The position numbers and the translations under genes were made by a program. Shown piece by piece: positions 7,429-7,853 of a stretch of DNA of 7,853 nt (position 1 is the stretch's first letter; each line of letters begins with the position of its first letter). The notes beneath the pieces are model-generated. The model was not told the origin of the DNA. It did no database searches and was given only the letters and a program-made list of their open reading frames with translations. The stretch comes from a bacterium. GTDB lineage: Bacteria; Desulfobacterota; S145-22. The stretch lies in assembly GCA_027073795.1 (NCBI GenBank), contig JALTEW010000240.1, positions 1-7,853 on the forward strand. The letters run 5' to 3'.

Positions 7429-7451
7429 TTAGTTCCTCCTTCGTTTCGCAA
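7425..7451 (-). CDS. Possible 8-codon leader peptide coupled to mtrA
   Basis: A TTG at 7451-7449 lies 7 bases after a good ribosome site (AAGGAGG, 7465-7459). It opens eight codons (M/L-RNEGGTK) and ends at a TGA that overlaps the mtrA ATG as ATGA. If translated, it would couple ribosome arrival to mtrA. The mtrA gene has its own AAGGAGG inside this mini-frame, so the leader may be accidental. Confidence 0.2.
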   Translation of the reverse strand: MRNEGGTK

Positions 7452-7608
7452 TGACTATCCTCCTTCAAGTTCCTGTAGCAACTCCCTTTACTTGAACCTA
7501 TAATCCCCTGAATAACTTCTTCCTTCACCCCCTCTCCTTTGTAGTATATTTCCTGCCTTATATCGTTTGCTAAATTACCTTCCTATAAAGGACAGATGAC
7601 ATAGCAAT

Positions 7609-7623
7609 ATGTAAAAATCACAT
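7609..7623. promoter_or_regulatory. Possible CRP/FNR-like operator just downstream of the mtrA promoter
   Basis: On the minus strand, ATGTGA-TTT-TTACAT is a 15-base imperfect palindrome with five of six pairs matching between the arms. It contains a TGTGA half-site of the CRP/FNR type. It would lie roughly 12-26 bases after the predicted transcription start, a position that suits a repressor or roadblock. The match is weak and one half-site is imperfect. Confidence 0.2.
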
Positions 7624-7641
7624 TTTAGAAATCTAATATAT

Positions 7642-7669
7642 ATTATAGTAAAAATTTTTAATCTTGCAA
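7642..7669 (-). promoter_or_regulatory. Likely sigma-70 promoter for the mtrA-mtrB unit
   Basis: On the minus strand, TTGCAA (7669-7664) and a consensus TATAAT (7647-7642) are separated by 16 bases within AT-rich DNA. The -10 is perfect and the -35 matches four of six consensus bases. Transcription would start near 7635 and give a leader of about 200 bases before mtrA. AT-rich DNA produces such boxes by chance, so this is a reasonable but unproven call. Confidence 0.5.
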
Positions 7670-7750
7670 GCAATTTTATTGAATTATAAAACGTTTTTCT
7701 GTTCATCCGACTAAAGCACCTGGCCTTATGAATGGTCATGATCTTAAGGT

Positions 7751-7853
7751 TGACGGCTTCGTAAAAAGTCCAGCTTCTGCGTTGTGCTACATCCCCTGCC
7801 CTGTTAAATTCTCGCATGCGAGACGGCAAAACAGATTTAACAGGGTAAAATTT
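7751..7853. repeat. Probable dispersed inverted-repeat element, cut by the window edge
   Basis: The segment begins TGACGGCTTCGTAAAAAGTC (7751-7770) and contains CCCTGTTAAAT (7799-7809) paired with its exact reverse complement ATTTAACAGGG (7835-7845). Between the arms is a perfect 12-bp palindrome CTCGCATGCGAG (7811-7822). I recall closely similar intergenic repeats in Desulfobacterota genomes, often miscalled as small proteins containing QRRSWTFYEAV; the minus strand here gives that peptide. This recollection is unverified. If the element is full-length, a mirrored end should lie shortly beyond the window. Confidence 0.5.

Larger units (their letters stand above)
7429..7853. other. Leader and intergenic region upstream of mtrA, no convincing protein gene
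   Basis: These 425 bases hold no protein gene that I accept. Nearest mtrA (7429-7640) is a purine-rich leader on the minus strand with three Shine-Dalgarno-like sites (7540-7534, 7465-7459 and the mtrA site). It also has a 7-bp hairpin TTCAAGT/ACTTGAA (7464-7470 with 7490-7496) touching the middle one. An AT-rich stretch at about 7600-7690 contains the likely promoter. From about 7751 to the end is an inverted-repeat-rich segment that looks like part of a dispersed element. The stretch 7690-7750 shows nothing I can name. I looked for the repeated GCAAA and tetraloop-receptor pattern of GEMM riboswitches, which control some multihaem cytochromes, and did not find it. Confidence 0.6.

Noticed and set aside
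7429..7640. GEMM (cyclic dinucleotide) riboswitch in the mtrA leader
   Set aside because: Expected because such switches control multihaem cytochromes in Geobacter, but the paired GCAAA segments and GNRA tetraloop with receptor are not present.
7575..7829. 84-residue open frame on the minus strand
   Set aside because: Its first part is translated from the inverted-repeat element and the rest from AT-rich promoter DNA. There is no clear ribosome site and no family resemblance.

Overview
The window comes from a Gram-negative bacterium, most likely a member of Desulfobacterota (the former Deltaproteobacteria) or a similar anaerobe. I infer this from the gene set: an amino-acid ABC importer of the Liv type beside a decaheme cytochrome and outer-membrane porin pair of the MtrA/MtrB type. 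A likely dispersed repeat at the right edge is also of a kind I associate with that group. No rRNA, tRNA, CRISPR array, transposase or phage gene is visible.

Positions 1-4047 (+ strand) hold a compact branched-chain amino-acid (or related) ABC transport operon: the 3' end of livH (permease), livM (permease), livG and livF (ATPases, overlapping by 4 bases), then after a 149-base gap the periplasmic binding protein livK. The gap holds an orphan, near-perfect Shine-Dalgarno sequence and two hairpins. A strong 16-bp hairpin at 4121-4156 lies between livK and the convergent next unit and probably ends transcription from both sides.

Positions 4174-7428 (- strand) hold a two-gene extracellular-electron-transfer unit. 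The upstream gene encodes a 330-residue periplasmic cytochrome with ten CXXCH haem motifs (MtrA/DmsE family). The downstream gene encodes an MtrB/PioB-type outer-membrane beta-barrel. Together they would form a conduit that carries electrons across the outer membrane. No surface cytochrome of the MtrC/OmcA kind is present in the window.

The porin gene is the main find. Its reading frame has one in-frame TGA (4615-4617), then continues in the same frame for 146 codons to a normal barrel C-terminus ending in Phe. Downstream of the TGA, after 23 bases, comes a GGU loop on a perfect 6-bp stem, which resembles a bacterial SECIS element. A Cys lies seven residues before the TGA. Because livG ends at a normal TGA, UGA is not reassigned throughout the genome. 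The best reading is a selenocysteine-containing porin; a nonsense mutation or sequence error is the alternative. The same porin also carries a CXXCH haem-binding motif, unexpected in a beta-barrel subunit.

Positions 7429-7853 hold no convincing protein gene. They contain a long leader and a likely sigma-70 promoter for the cytochrome/porin unit, possible leader peptides, and at the right edge an inverted-repeat element that runs out of the window.
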